A DNA stretch of 64,000 nt. It comes from Argyresthia goedartella. Taxonomy: Eukaryota > Arthropoda > Insecta > Lepidoptera > Argyresthiidae. Each line of letters begins with the position of its first letter. Position 1 is the first letter of the stretch. A program made the translations under genes and the position numbers. This document shows positions 1-10,227 of the stretch, one piece after another. The stretch is from contig OX463829.1 of NCBI GenBank assembly GCA_949825045.1, forward strand, positions 30,753,715-30,817,714, read 5' to 3'. The notes under the pieces are model-generated. The model was not told the DNA's origin. It did not search any database and saw nothing but the letters and a program-made list of their open reading frames with translations.

Positions 1-10
1 ATCTACTAAA

Positions 11-1441
11 GTGTGCGAATTCAGTGATTCTGAAAATCTAGAAAGATTACGCAAAGCACTGCGAGGCGACGCGAAGGACACGGTTACCGCCCTACTGATT
101 GGTAACACCCCGCCCGCAGCGGTAATGGAGGCCCTTGAATTAAGGTTTGGCCGATCTGACGTAATCATTATGAACCTTACGACGCAACTGAAGAAGTTAC
201 CTTCGCTACCCACGTCGTACCAGAATGACTTAATTGATTTTTCAATCAAGGTAAACAACTGCGTAGCAACAATAGGTGCCCTAAATCAGCAGGATTACCT
301 ACGCAGCCCCGAGCTCGCGTCAGCTGTTTTGAGTAAGCTACCGAGCACTCTAATTGGGAAGTGGACCGATTTCGCATATAACAGATTAGCCGAAGATCAG
401 CCAAAGTTGACTTTGATCGCAGGATTTCTCAAACAGGAAGCACAAATGTTATCATTAGTTGGAATGACACAGGTACGAGAACAACAACATAAACCGAGTG
501 AAACAAAAATATCAGCAAAATATGCAACTGATAACAGATTCCGGCCTAATCGACCTATATTTACCACAAGTGTTGTCGAGGACAATAAGGTATGCAAGTT
601 TTGTTCTAAAGGACCTCACACGCTGCCCGAATGCCGTATCTTCAAACGTGCTATGCGTCGTGACAAATGGAGGTTTATAAAATCACAAGGACTGTGTTAT
701 TGTTGTCTGACGTCGCGGCACGATAGAAATGCATGCCCCGCACCTGTGTGCAATGTAGATGGATGTGGACTAGCGCACCACAAAATGCTACACTGGACGA
801 AACCTAATACGGAATCACAATCAGCTGTCACGGTTACCGACTCACCGCCCGAGCCGGCCCCCACGGTGGCTCAGCCGCAGGCCCCGGCGCCGGCGCCCCC
901 GGTTCCCGACACCGTGGCACACGTTGCATCGGATTGTGACAAACATTCTTCCAAGGACCATGTCATCTTAAAAGTAATGTCAGTGCAGTTACGTGGACCT
1001 AAAGGTGTTGTGAGTACTTACGCCCTTTTAGACGATGCAGCTTCAGTGTCCATTATAGACTCTGACCTAGCAACCGAGTTAGGTCTTAAGTGCGAACAAT
1101 CTAGCCCTATAAAGTTCATCGATGCATTTGGACTCGAAGTGTACCAATCGGACGCGCCGACCGTCACCGCTCAGATAAGTGGACAACACAATAACAATAG
1201 TTATGATATTAAATTGCGTAAAGTGTCTAAGTTAAATTTACCAGCACAAAACTTAGCAGTTTAAATTGTCAACATTTATCTCATGTCAAAGATTTTGTGT
1301 GTAAAAGTTGTGTAATTCCGCGCATTCTTATTGGGGAAGATAATTATTTCTTAATTGCTCCGGTTGAAATAATTCATGGTAATAAATACGAGCCCTATGC
1401 TTCTCGGTACAAGTTAGGTTGGTCTATTCACGGTTACTGCT
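11..1441 (+). pseudogene. BEL/Pao Gag-protease region (broken)
   Basis: An open frame runs 11-1264, from before the window, encoding Gag followed by an aspartic protease of the BEL type. It has a DUF1759-like helical Gag segment (about residues 1-140), cysteine/histidine clusters around residues 196-265 (CKFC, CYCC, CNVDGCG), a proline/alanine-rich linker at about 285-310, then the protease core with LLDDA (about residues 340-350) where many families have DSG or DTG. After the stop at 1262-1264 the protease C-terminal part (ILIGEDNYF, then RYKLGWSIHG) continues in another frame to a stop at 1439-1441. This indicates a frameshift. The first residue shown is not a true start. Confidence 0.8.
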
Positions 1442-1448
1442 AAATTAA

Positions 1449-2390
1449 ATGTTAGATGATTTAATTAAACATTCTTTTTCCTTAGATTCTATAGGAATTT
1501 CAACCCTACGGCGTGAAAATAGTGATCATGTCAGGGCATTGCAAATTTTAGACGATACAGCCCGGCTTATCAGTAATCAATGGGAGGTTGGCCTGCCGTT
1601 CAAGAAGGACATATTCACCATGCCGGACACACGCGAGGCTGCTTTTACGCGACTACAGTCTTTGATGCGCAAATTTGTTAAAGACGACGCGTACGCAGAT
1701 CGTTACCGAAATGAAGTAAACAAACTGTTTACTGCCGGCTATGCACGTGAACTGCGGGAAAATGAACTCTCGGCGGACCACATATGGTATATGCCGCACT
1801 TTGGAATACAAAACCCGAACAAACCTGGTAAGCTAAGACTAGTATTTGATTGTGCCGCAAAAGTAAACGGAACCTGTCTTAATAGTTATTTACTTACCGG
1901 TCCGGACTTATATAACTCGCTTATGGGAATAATGTTCAGATTTCGCGAGAACAAGGTTGTCATAATAGGTGATATTAAGGACATGTTTTTAAGGGTGAAA
2001 ATAAGGCCGCAAGATCAACATGTACTTCGTTTTTTATGGCAGGAATCGCCTAACGAACCTCTAAAAACATGTCTAATGCAAAGTTTAGTGTTTGGCGGAA
2101 CATGTTCTCCATTCATTGCGCAATATATAAAGAATAAAAACGCATTTAGGCATGATGATTTGTATCCCGAAGCTGTACAAGTAATCGTAAAAAGTCATTA
2201 TATGGATGATTGCCTATATTCAACTAGCACCCCGGAGAATGCAATCAAGTTGGTCAAACAAATAACCGAAATTCACAAAAGCGGTGGATTTGAGATACGA
2301 GGTTGGTCTAGTAATAGCACGGAGGTACTGAAGAATATACCTACCGAGGCGCTCGCGCAAACAGCTGTTCAGTTCAGGACGGGGCCTTGA
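1449..2390 (+). pseudogene. BEL/Pao reverse transcriptase fragment
   Basis: This is the reverse transcriptase palm and fingers of the BEL element. Visible motifs are LRLVFDCAAK, the IGDIKDMFL catalytic aspartate block (about residue 175), the LVFGGTCSPF block and the YMDD catalytic box near 2200. It is followed by GFEIRGWSSNS, the conserved post-RT motif of BEL elements. The frame ends at 2388-2390 and the downstream RNase H part continues in a different frame overlapping by 4 bases, so a frameshift separates them. The role would be copying the element RNA into DNA in cytoplasmic particles. Confidence 0.85.
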
Positions 2391-3166
2391 ATACTACGGA
2401 GCGCACCTTAGGATTAATGTTTCATCCTTCTGATGATACGTTTGGATTTAAAATATCTTTTCATCGGGTGCAAGAGGAGATATTAAATGGAACTGAGGCG
2501 CCTACTAAGGCAAAAATGTTGAGTCTTATTATGTCGATTTATGACATTCATGGTTTTTTATCGCCTTTTATTATAAAGAGTAAAATAATATTCCAGAATG
2601 TTCATCGTAGTGGCGTGAACTGGAACGATCGAATCCGCCCGGAGGAGCATGCGAGCTGGGTAAGGTGGCTCGACGAGCTTAAGCTTCTAGCATCGCTGCG
2701 CATACCACGACACTATGATGATGCGGGAGTATGGACGCGTTGTTACGACGACGCAAAGTATGGGGTAAGAGACCCTATAATTATTGTGAACACCGAATTG
2801 CACGTCTTTTGTGATTCGAGTAGTAAAGCATATGCTGCTGTCATTTATTGGCGCTTCACACGCTCTGACGGAACCGTCAATGTATGTTTCGTGGCAAGCA
2901 AAAGCCGAGTGACTCCTCTTCGTCCGGTTTCGATACCGAGACTTGAACTTCAGGGTTCCGTACTTGCAGCTCGTCTCGCTGCTACTGTACAAAGCGAGCA
3001 CAAGGATATAAAAGCAAGTAAAAGGTATTTCTGGACAGATTCCAATACCGTACTTCAGTGGATACGAAGCGACCCTAGGGATTATTACCCGTACGTTGCT
3101 CACCGACTCGGTGAATTAGATGAGTTGACAACTGCGTCAGAGTGGCGGCACGTGCCCTCCTCTTAG
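2387..3166 (+). pseudogene. BEL/Pao RT tail and RNase H fragment
   Basis: The frame carries the TLGLMFHP and LSLIMSIYDIHGFLSPF motifs that link RT to RNase H in BEL elements. The RNase H domain follows with FCDSSSKAYAA (first catalytic aspartate), SIPRLELQG (glutamate block) and FWTDSNTVLQWI (third catalytic aspartate). It stops at TAG 3164-3166 inside the conserved stretch that normally reads on into integrase. The next segment (NVADVATRD) continues in the same frame, so this is a nonsense break rather than a natural end. Confidence 0.85.
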
Positions 3167-4419
3167 AATGTAGCTGACGTGGCGACTCGCGACAATGCGC
3201 CGCCGCTGCCGTACGACGATGTATGGTTCCAGGGGCCTAACTTCTTACGCCGGCGGGAAGTTGAGTGGCCTAAGGATCTTAAAAGTTTTGAACTACTCGA
3301 AGAGGCAATTTGCGAACGTAAGTTTGTTAGTGTCCTATCTTCAGCTGATTGTACTAGTACACTACCGGTACCTAACGAAAACAACTTCTCTTCGTGGTTT
3401 AGATTGCTAATGACCACTGCACGGGTATTGTTGTTTATTAAAAAATGTCGACGGCAATGCAATCGCATTGACAGCGAGTTGTTGCAGTCGGCAGAGCATC
3501 TGGTGATCAAAAAATGTCAACATGAATCTTTTATCACAGATTTCGAATGTTTGAAACTAAATGTGCCGTTACCTAGAGAAAGCAGACTGCTACCATTGAC
3601 ACCTTATCTTGACGACGCGGGCTTACTACATGTAGGAGGCCGTATTGACAAGACTGTAGGAGTCGAAGAGTCTGTCAAGAGACCGGTGATTCTTGATGGA
3701 AAACACAAAATCACCAGGCTGCTTGTGGAGCACTACCACCGTCGAGCACTACATGGAGCTCAAGAGTTGGTGGTAAATGAACTAAGGCAGCGCTACTGGA
3801 TCTTGAACCTGCGTCCTACGGTACGCGCGGTTGCAGCACATTGTCTATTTTGTAGATATCGACGCGCGACACCGCAGGCCCAACGAATGGGTGATCTGCC
3901 TCCTGCTCGACTGCAGCACAACCGAAGGCCATTCTCTTTTACAGGAATTGACTTCTTTGGCCCAATGGAAGTCACAGTAGGTCGTGGTAGACAAAAACGC
4001 TACGGCATGTAATTTACTAGTTTGGCGGTTCGTGCCGTTCATATTGAACTAACCGAAAGTCTTACCACTGACTCCACCATCATGGGTTTAAGACGGATGA
4101 TAGCTCGCAGAGGAGCTCCCACTACGATTTACTCCGACAATGGGACGAACCTACGAGGAGCAGACCTGGAATTGAAGCGCAGCATCTCTGAGCTTGATAT
4201 CGATACACTTCGCCAAGCTGGGCTTGTCAGAGGCATTGAGTGGCGCTTTATTCCACCAGGTGCTCCAGAAATGGGTGGAACGTGGGAGCGTATGGTGCGC
4301 ACGGTGAAAACAGCCCTGAAAACTGTTCTAAAGGAACGCGCACCTCGTCCAGAGACGCTAACAACCTTGCTAGCCGAGGTGGAAGCGCTTGTAAACAGTC
4401 CCCCAATCACGTATGTGTC
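3167..4419 (+). pseudogene. BEL/Pao integrase, N-terminal and core part (interrupted)
   Basis: The segment has an H2C2 zinc-binding module (LVEHYHRRALHGAQ ... HCLFCRY) at about 3725-3860, then the integrase core with GIDFFGP (first Asp, about 3950), IYSDNGTNLRGAD (second Asp, about 4135) and PEMGGTWERM (Glu, about 4270). An in-frame TAA at 4010-4012 breaks it. At 4419 the coding sequence is cut by a reverse-strand non-LTR insertion and resumes at 6193 with the integrase C-terminal part. The enzyme would insert element cDNA into the genome; this copy cannot. Confidence 0.85.
4405..4419. repeat. 15-bp target-site duplication, left copy
   Basis: AATCACGTATGTGTC occurs at 4405-4419 and again at 6178-6192, exactly flanking the reverse non-LTR element and interrupting the BEL integrase. 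It marks one insertion by target-primed reverse transcription. Confidence 0.9.
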
Positions 4420-6177
4420 AATTGTCAATTGTCAATTGTAAGACGGGCTGGTTTCCGCAACTCGACGACGAAAGCGCCTATTTTGCGTGTGGGTGGGAAT
4501 GCGACATCATTCGAGCCAACCCAACTCCTCCAGGAACGCCAGTAGGCCCTTTACGTTACCGACTATCCCTGGAAGGTCCCTCGATTGACCGAGGTGTTTA
4601 GCCCTGTAGTCCGCTACTCCTGTGCACTCCATGAGGACGTGAGCAGCCGTTTCTTCTGCCTCCAAGCAGGCTCTGCAAAGGAGGCTGTCGGTAACACCTA
4701 GGACATATAGATGTTTATTAAAGAAACCATGGCCAGTAAGTGCTGCAGTTACCAGTCGCATGCGCGGCCTACTAAGTCGAAGCAAGGTCTTAGCCAGCCT
4801 AGCGCTAGGGGACGGCAAGGCCAGCTTAGCCTGCCTGCACTCCTCATGGTTTGTCCAAAGAGTGGCATGATCATTCCTGGTCGACTCTCTCAGAAATGAG
4901 CGTACCATCTTGAAGGGAAGAGGGATGATAGGTTCGGGACCATACGCTGTCAAGCTAGATCCTTTACGCGCCAACTCATCCGCTGCATCGTTACCTCTTG
5001 ATCCGCTGTGTCCTTTTATCCATTGAAGGATTACGCGGTTGTGTTGACATACCTCCATTAGTCGTTTGTGACACTCGTAGATTAGCCCTGAGTTAATAGT
5101 GTTGCTATTTAGGGCTTGTAGGACGGCCATGCTATCCGAGAGGATTCGAATGGAGGAATCTCTTACCTTTCTCGATGCTATGGCATTAGCGGCCGAGATG
5201 ATGCCCATGCATTCAGCTTGAAAGACAGTATTATGGGCACCCAGTGGAATGGCTATCTTGATGTTTAGGTCCTCCGAGAAGGTGCCTGAACCAGTGCCTG
5301 CTTCAGTTTTTGAACCATCGGTAAAAATTCTGAGCTCTTTAACGTCGAGCCCCTCAACCCGATGGTCTTCATGTAACTGTATATTGTATTTTTTGTCAAA
5401 AAAAAATTGTTTAGGGATTCTGTCACTGCAAGCCATAGAGATGGGAATTTTTTTGTAAACTTCCCATAGGATGGCGGTGTGTGAGGTCCTGTTTTTCCTC
5501 CAAAGTCCTAAGGTGTTGAGTCTCACCGCAGATGACGCGGCCTCCTGCTTAATATACAACTGGAGTGGCGGAAGACACAGCATGGCCTCCATTGCTGCTG
5601 TTGGAGTAGTTCTCATACTACCTGTGATAGCCATGCAGGCCAGCCTTTGGAAGCTTTGGAGTTTGCTTTGCAAATCCATTGTGGTTAGTTTGGTCCTGGT
5701 CCACCACACCACAGCTCCGTAGCAGACAAGAGGACGGATCACCGTTACGTACAGCCAAAGAATGATGTTGGGAGAAAGTCCCCACTTTTTCCCCACCATT
5801 CTCCGACACTGCCAGAAAGCAATACTCGCCTTCTTTAGTTTGTTGTCGATGTGGCTACTCCAGTTGAGCTTGCTGTCCAAGGTTATGCCCAGGTACTTCA
5901 CCTCAGTTGCTAGCTGGAGTTCCGTTCCAAAGAGCTTAGGTAGGGTATACCTACCAAGAGCCCTATTGTTAGTGAACATGACCATTACCGTTTTTGTTGG
6001 GTTAACCGCCAGGTCATATTCTAAACACCAGCGCTCCACGATGCGAAGAGCTGTTTGTTTAAGGTTGCATACTGTGCTCGCAAATTTACCTGTGATGAGG
6101 ATTACCAAATCGTCGGCGTATCCTACGGTGTAGTATCCATTAGCGTTAAGCTTGGTAATCAGGTCGTTAATGACGTT
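4420..6177 (-). mobile_element. 5'-truncated non-LTR retrotransposon of the RNase H-bearing (I-like) group
   Basis: The element lies on the minus strand between perfect 15-bp duplications. Its 3' end (4420-4439 on the plus strand) is a short tandem repeat of a 7-bp unit (AATTGTC on the plus strand), a typical non-poly(A) tail of I-like elements. The 5' end at 6177 starts within the RT domain, so endonuclease and ORF1 are missing. The domain order RT then RNase H points to the I superfamily (I, LOA or related). The exact family is not determined. Confidence 0.85.
4507..6177 (-). pseudogene. Non-LTR RT C-terminal half plus RNase H
   Basis: One uninterrupted frame of about 556 codons, with no true start because the element is 5'-truncated. 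It begins just before the RT catalytic box (YADDLVILI, about residue 25), continues through the thumb (KYLGITLDSKLNW, VIRPLVCYGAVVWW) and enters an RNase H domain from about residue 285: FTDGSKTEAG, AECMGIISA, LSDSMAVLQAL and WIKGHSGSRGNDAADELAR, which keep the D-E-D-D residues. A cysteine-containing tail (LCRACLEAEETAAHVL) follows, as in I-like elements. The intact frame suggests a fairly recent insertion. Without endonuclease and the N-terminal RT it is inactive. Confidence 0.85.
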
Positions 6178-6192
6178 AATCACGTATGTGTC
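6178..6192. repeat. 15-bp target-site duplication, right copy
   Basis: Perfect second copy of the 15-mer at 4405-4419. The BEL integrase reading resumes immediately afterwards. Confidence 0.9.
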
Positions 6193-6610
6193 TACGGACC
6201 CAAATTCCCCCGAGGCCTTGACGCCAAATCATTTTTTAATTGGCACGTCATCAAATGGAGCAGCGTTCGGAAAGTACGATAACGAAGACCTTCAGCTCAA
6301 GCGGCAGTGGCGGATGGCACAACGTCTGACAGATATGTTTTGGTCTCGTTGGCTTAAGGAATATTTGCCAACACTTCTTCCACGGCAGAAATGGACGCGC
6401 GAAAATCGTTCTTTACAGGTAGGAGATTTCGTTCTCTTAGTCGAACCTAACTTGGACCGTGGCTCATGGCGACACGGAGTAGTGAGTGCGACCCTCCCCG
6501 GGAGCGATGGTCGCATACGCATGGTGGACGTGCGCACTCGCACGGGTATCCTGCGGCGCCCAGTCACACGCGTCGCCCTGCTTGCACCAGAGTTAGCTCG
6601 TGATGGCTAG
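6193..6610 (+). pseudogene. BEL/Pao integrase C-terminal tail (DUF5641-like)
   Basis: The sequence encodes the conserved BEL end: ALTPNHFLIG, RWRMAQRLTDMFWSRW, LQVGDFVLLVE and RPVTRVALL, ending at TAG 6608-6610. This tail follows the DDE core and probably contacts target DNA or chromatin, by analogy with other integrase C-terminal domains. It is separated from the core by the non-LTR insertion and is no longer translated with it. Confidence 0.85.
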
Positions 6611-6631
6611 TCATCACTAAGGGGGTGGGAT

Positions 6632-6920
6632 TGTAGGCGACGCAAATATTTAGATTAAAATGTGTAGGCTAGTTTACTTAGTTAGTTTTACTTTTAGTAC
6701 TTGTAACGCCATCTCGTGCAACATATAGATATTAAAGCTAATAAAAACGTTGGTGGGGAGCGAGCCCAAGTCTTGCGCAGTACACACGTATACAAACCGG
6801 TAGATTGACAGTGATTTTTCCAAATCTCCTATTCGCCACGTCGTTGGCTATTCGCTCGCACCATAGTTTTGGCCATCGTACAAATCGAAATTACGTGTTT
6901 TCCTTGTTCCGTCACCTACA
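6632..6920 (+). repeat. Probable 3' LTR of the first BEL/Pao element
   Basis: A purine tract (AAGGGGGTGGGA, 6619-6630) precedes TGTAGGCGAC at 6632, matching the polypurine-tract/LTR junction pattern. An AATAAA signal lies near 6740. The right end is set at a CA near 6920 by pattern only. 6921-7043 holds nothing recognised. Confidence 0.5.
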
Positions 6921-7043
6921 GCGACTGAAAGTTATTGCTTGATATCGACGATTCTTTGGCGCGTGCTAATGTGGATAAGCTTATGTAGCTAGGAAAGCAA
7001 CCGACGGTAGGAAGTGCCGTTGTAGAGCGTACACCTGATAGTC

Positions 7044-7900
7044 GTGGAAGATGAAATAATAAAAAGTAATAAGGTTGCTTTTAAAATATTTTCCAAAAAA
7101 AGTGTAGACACACCGAAACTGGTTTGTATGTCGTGCAATAAACTTTGTTATTCTAGGGATATTAGTTCCATAGAACTATTAAGAAAGCCCATATCAACAG
7201 ATGTTTGGAATCAGCTCCTGAACTACTATAATTCTAGCCTAATAACTCACAATCCCTTCATTTGCCACATATGCCTTGCTAAGATTCGTGCTAACTGCCT
7301 GCTGTCTATATCCTCAATGACATGCACGTAAGCACTGTTCCACCAGAAATAGCTCAGCTGAACGACTATGAAAACATTTTAATCCAACGCGCTACAGCGT
7401 TTCAGGTGGTTTTCACAATGAATCATGTGGCAAATAAACGTCTACCCAATCGTCAGATGGTTATAAAAGTAAAGGGCAGGAAATTTCATTTACCGCTTCC
7501 GATAGAAGAAACCCTACAAAAAACTCCCAAAACCTAAAGACGCAATAATTGAAAACCAAGAACTTTATATTATAGTCCGAAGTACGCCAAACAAAGCAAA
7601 TATTATATGGCAAGACATTGTTGACGTTAATAAAGTGTACAAAGCATTACAATACTTAAAAAATGTAAACAAACATTATGCTCATATCACATTACCAGAT
7701 TTACCTAACCAGCTCATAAACATACATGAAAATATTCAACATAATGTTAAAAATACACCAGATAATGCTGAAAAAGGTATTTTAGAAGATGGTACATCAG
7801 CACTGTTGACCCAAATCACAAGAGAAAAGGAAGATGATTATCAGCATAAATGCACCAGCTTCAGAACTCTACCAAATGCTCAAAGTAAACGCAGCACCGA
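7044..7900 (+). pseudogene. Helitron N-terminal region, fragmented
   Basis: Three short frames carry it: 7044-7331 with CMSCNKLC and CHICLAKIRANC (zinc-ribbon-like cysteine pairs), 7322-7537 with LNDYENILIQRATAFQVV and MVIKVKGRKFHLPLP (resembling the DUF6570 segment before Rep in animal Helitrons), and 7635-7904, AT-rich and less conserved. Frame changes at about 7325 and 7535 show decay. The start near 7044 may be a GTG in the data and is not certain. Confidence 0.65.
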
Positions 7901-8631
7901 TTGATGCCCGAGATAAAGACCTCGATGTTAAATGTTTTCCACATTTATATGTAGAAGGAAAATACCGCCAATTTCATAATCGGCAGCAGAAAGTAACTTC
8001 TAGTGAATTTATTATTATGTCAAAACATCCTCAATTCAGACTTAACCAACAGTATCTATTTTTCTTATTGAATGATGCTAATATGCGCCAATTAAACTCC
8101 GGAATCTTTTATAAAATGAATTGTGCTAATCAGAGAGATAAAATTACGGCAAAACAGTATCTCCAAATGCTTAACAATGATGAGCTGGAAGGTGATTTGA
8201 CCGCAATATTTGGCCGACTGAGGAACAACGAACAGTTCTGGAAGAAACCAAGAAACGATGTAAATTGTATGACTCAAAATTACGGTCCAGCAACTTGGTT
8301 TCTTACCGTGAGTCTCTCTGAGTGGATGTGGGAGGATTCGGGAGAGTACATCAGGCAAGTAAATGGCGTTGAAATGGCTAATAAAACAATCAGTGAATTT
8401 GTTGCTCTTGACCCCGTATCTACCTCACGTTTTATAGATAACAAGTTTCATGTGATGTTAGACATTATAACTAGTTCAGATGAGCCTTTAGGCAAGATTA
8501 TTCATTACTTTTGGCATCGAGAGTACCAATCTAGGGGTGATCAGCACTTCCATTTAATGTTATGGGTTAAGGATGCACCAATTCTACATTAGTCATCTAT
8601 AGACCAGGTAGCGTCAGTTATTTCTAAATGG
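7834..8631 (+). pseudogene. Helitron Rep (HUH endonuclease) domain, first part
   Basis: Open to a stop at 8590-8592. It has FHNRQQKVTSSEFIIM and KHPQFRLNQQYLFFLLN, the usual start of the Helitron helicase-like N domain, then GPATWFLTVSLSEWMW and the HUH metal-binding motif HFHLMLW at 8545-8562. The reading continues weakly past the stop to about 8630 (SSIDQVASVISKW) and then runs into an inserted repeat. Rep nicks and joins DNA strands during rolling-circle transposition. The catalytic tyrosines lie in the part after the insert. Confidence 0.8.
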
Positions 8632-9340
8632 GTAGTATTTAAACGAGTGACTGTAAATTAAAGTTTGAAGTGATAAAAATAATTAATTTAGGTTATTGTA
8701 TTACTAAGTCAGCGACGAGCGACGTAACTGCGGGTGAGGAGAAATAAACAGAACAACAACTTACAAATACAAAATGAGAAGCTTTTCTTTGGATACGCTC
8801 CGCTCTTGTCCGGGGTTGCTTCTTCTAAGTCACAACCTAACCCATAACCCAATTGAAATTTAGCCACAATAACCTACTCTAGCCAATTTTATTATTTCTT
8901 TGAATACGCTTCGCTCCGGGGTTGCTTCTTCTAAGTTCTAACCTAACCTATAACCCAATTGAAATTTAGCCACAATAACCTACTCTAGCCAATTTTATTA
9001 TTTCTTTGAATACGCTCCGCTCCGCTACGCTCCGGGGTTGCTTCTTCTAAGTTCTAACCTAACCTATAATCCAATTTAAATTTATCCACAATTACCTACT
9101 CTAGCCAATATTGGCTTTCTGTGATCCATTATTGAAGTTGCCCTCTCTGTATTTCTAGTCGCTCACTTAGTAATTTGGTCGCACGGTTAGAATTTTAATA
9201 TCTGAAATACCCACTTTTTGAAAGCTCGTTCTGAATTTTATTATTATCAGAAAAAAATGCTCAATTTAGTGCTTTGTTTCGCTCATTTCAAGTATTTCGG
9301 CTGTTCATGGCCATTCGCTCAGTGATCATTCGGTGAATTC
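8632..9340 (+). mobile_element. Non-autonomous repeat inserted in the Helitron Rep gene
   Basis: The segment has no coding potential and separates two parts of Rep. Its left edge (GGGTAGTATTTAAACGAG near 8626-8643) and right part (TCATGGCCATTCGCTC near 9306-9321) match, in reverse complement, sequence at about 39970-39990 and 39550-39570, so it belongs to a dispersed family with copies here and at 39.5-40.0 kb. It contains three roughly 106-110-bp tandem units. Type (MITE-like or Helitron derivative) is unknown. Confidence 0.5.
8785..9110 (+). repeat. Three tandem units of about 108 bp
   Basis: Units begin with TTTCTTTG(A/G)ATACGCT at 8785, 8895 and 9001 (spacing 110 and 106) and share GGGGTTGCTTCTTCTAAG and CTACTCTAGCCAA. 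The third is the most diverged. Confidence 0.75.
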
Positions 9341-9344
9341 GTTT

Positions 9345-9941
9345 TTTATTCGATCGTTTTATAATTCCCCTTTAAAATACGTGACATTTGCCATTCCAAA
9401 AAAAGATATTTCTTCTACTTTACATCAACGGGTCACTTCGTATCAAATGCATAAACATAACAGTTATTGCATGAGGAGAAAGAAAACGAAAAAAGGATTT
9501 GTTTCAGTTTGCCGTTTTGGATTTCCTCGAACAGTGACGGATTCTCTTATCATAAGAGACATTTTTCAAACTATAGCGGCAAGAAAAACTCTTAGCTCTA
9601 ATAATCGTCTCTACAATATTGTCCGCTCAAAGGAGTCAGATATGATTAATGACTACAATCCAGCTTTGCTGTTGGCGTGGAATGGAAATATTGACATTCA
9701 ATATGTTTAAGAGAAAACAGCCATTTTGAACTATTATGTGACCAAGTATACTAATAAAAGTGAAAAGACCCATGCAACCGACATGTTTAACGATATTAAC
9801 TCTATAAAAAGTCTTAGTAGCCGGTTATATAATATTGGTCTCAGTGTATTATCGAATCGAGAATGCGGAGCTTTAGAAGCCAGCGATACATTATTGGGAA
9901 TACCACTTTACGGCACGGACCTACAAACAACAATAAGATAG
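9345..9941 (+). pseudogene. Helitron Rep domain, second part with tyrosine motif
   Basis: Two frames: 9345-9710 with HKHNSYCMRR and VCRFGFPR (the H...C and CRFGFP motifs that follow HUH in Helitron Rep), ending IDIQYV before a stop at 9708-9710, then 9726-9941 with NYYVTKYTNK, the two-tyrosine catalytic block (tyrosines at about 9735 and 9747). The next segment to about 10200 continues with several stops. The tyrosines attack and hold the cut DNA end during transposition. The break between frames makes this copy inactive. Confidence 0.8.
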
Positions 9942-10227
9942 TTAGACGTAAACATTCATCGTAATCGCAGGGTTAAATCGAAATCTGAAATGACTGCACC
10001 CGAATTCCACTGTCATATATTACGATTCTTGGATAGACAACGTTTACCCTGCCAGACCTGACGAATTAAAAGACATAAATGTATTTGACTTTTCGAAATT
10101 CTACGATTTAGTTAATACACGGCCTGTTTCAAATAAAGTAGAGTATTATGTTTTAGCAGATAAAAAATACTTTAAAAAATGAGACAGACCATACCTAATT
10201 AACTATGACCTGTATGATGTAGAGCAA

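Larger units (their letters stand above)
1..6920 (+). mobile_element. BEL/Pao LTR retrotransposon, 5'-truncated by window edge, decayed
   Basis: Domains run in BEL order on the plus strand: Gag with zinc knuckles, aspartic protease (DUF1758-like), reverse transcriptase with YMDD, RNase H, integrase zinc-binding and DDE core, then the DUF5641-like tail. The 5' LTR lies outside the window. The coding region carries frameshifts near 1262 and 2387 and in-frame stops at 3164 and 4010, so it cannot make a full polyprotein. A reverse non-LTR element (4420-6177) splits the integrase. A likely 3' LTR starts at about 6632 after a purine tract; its end near 6920 is a guess because no second LTR is available for comparison. 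Confidence 0.9.
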
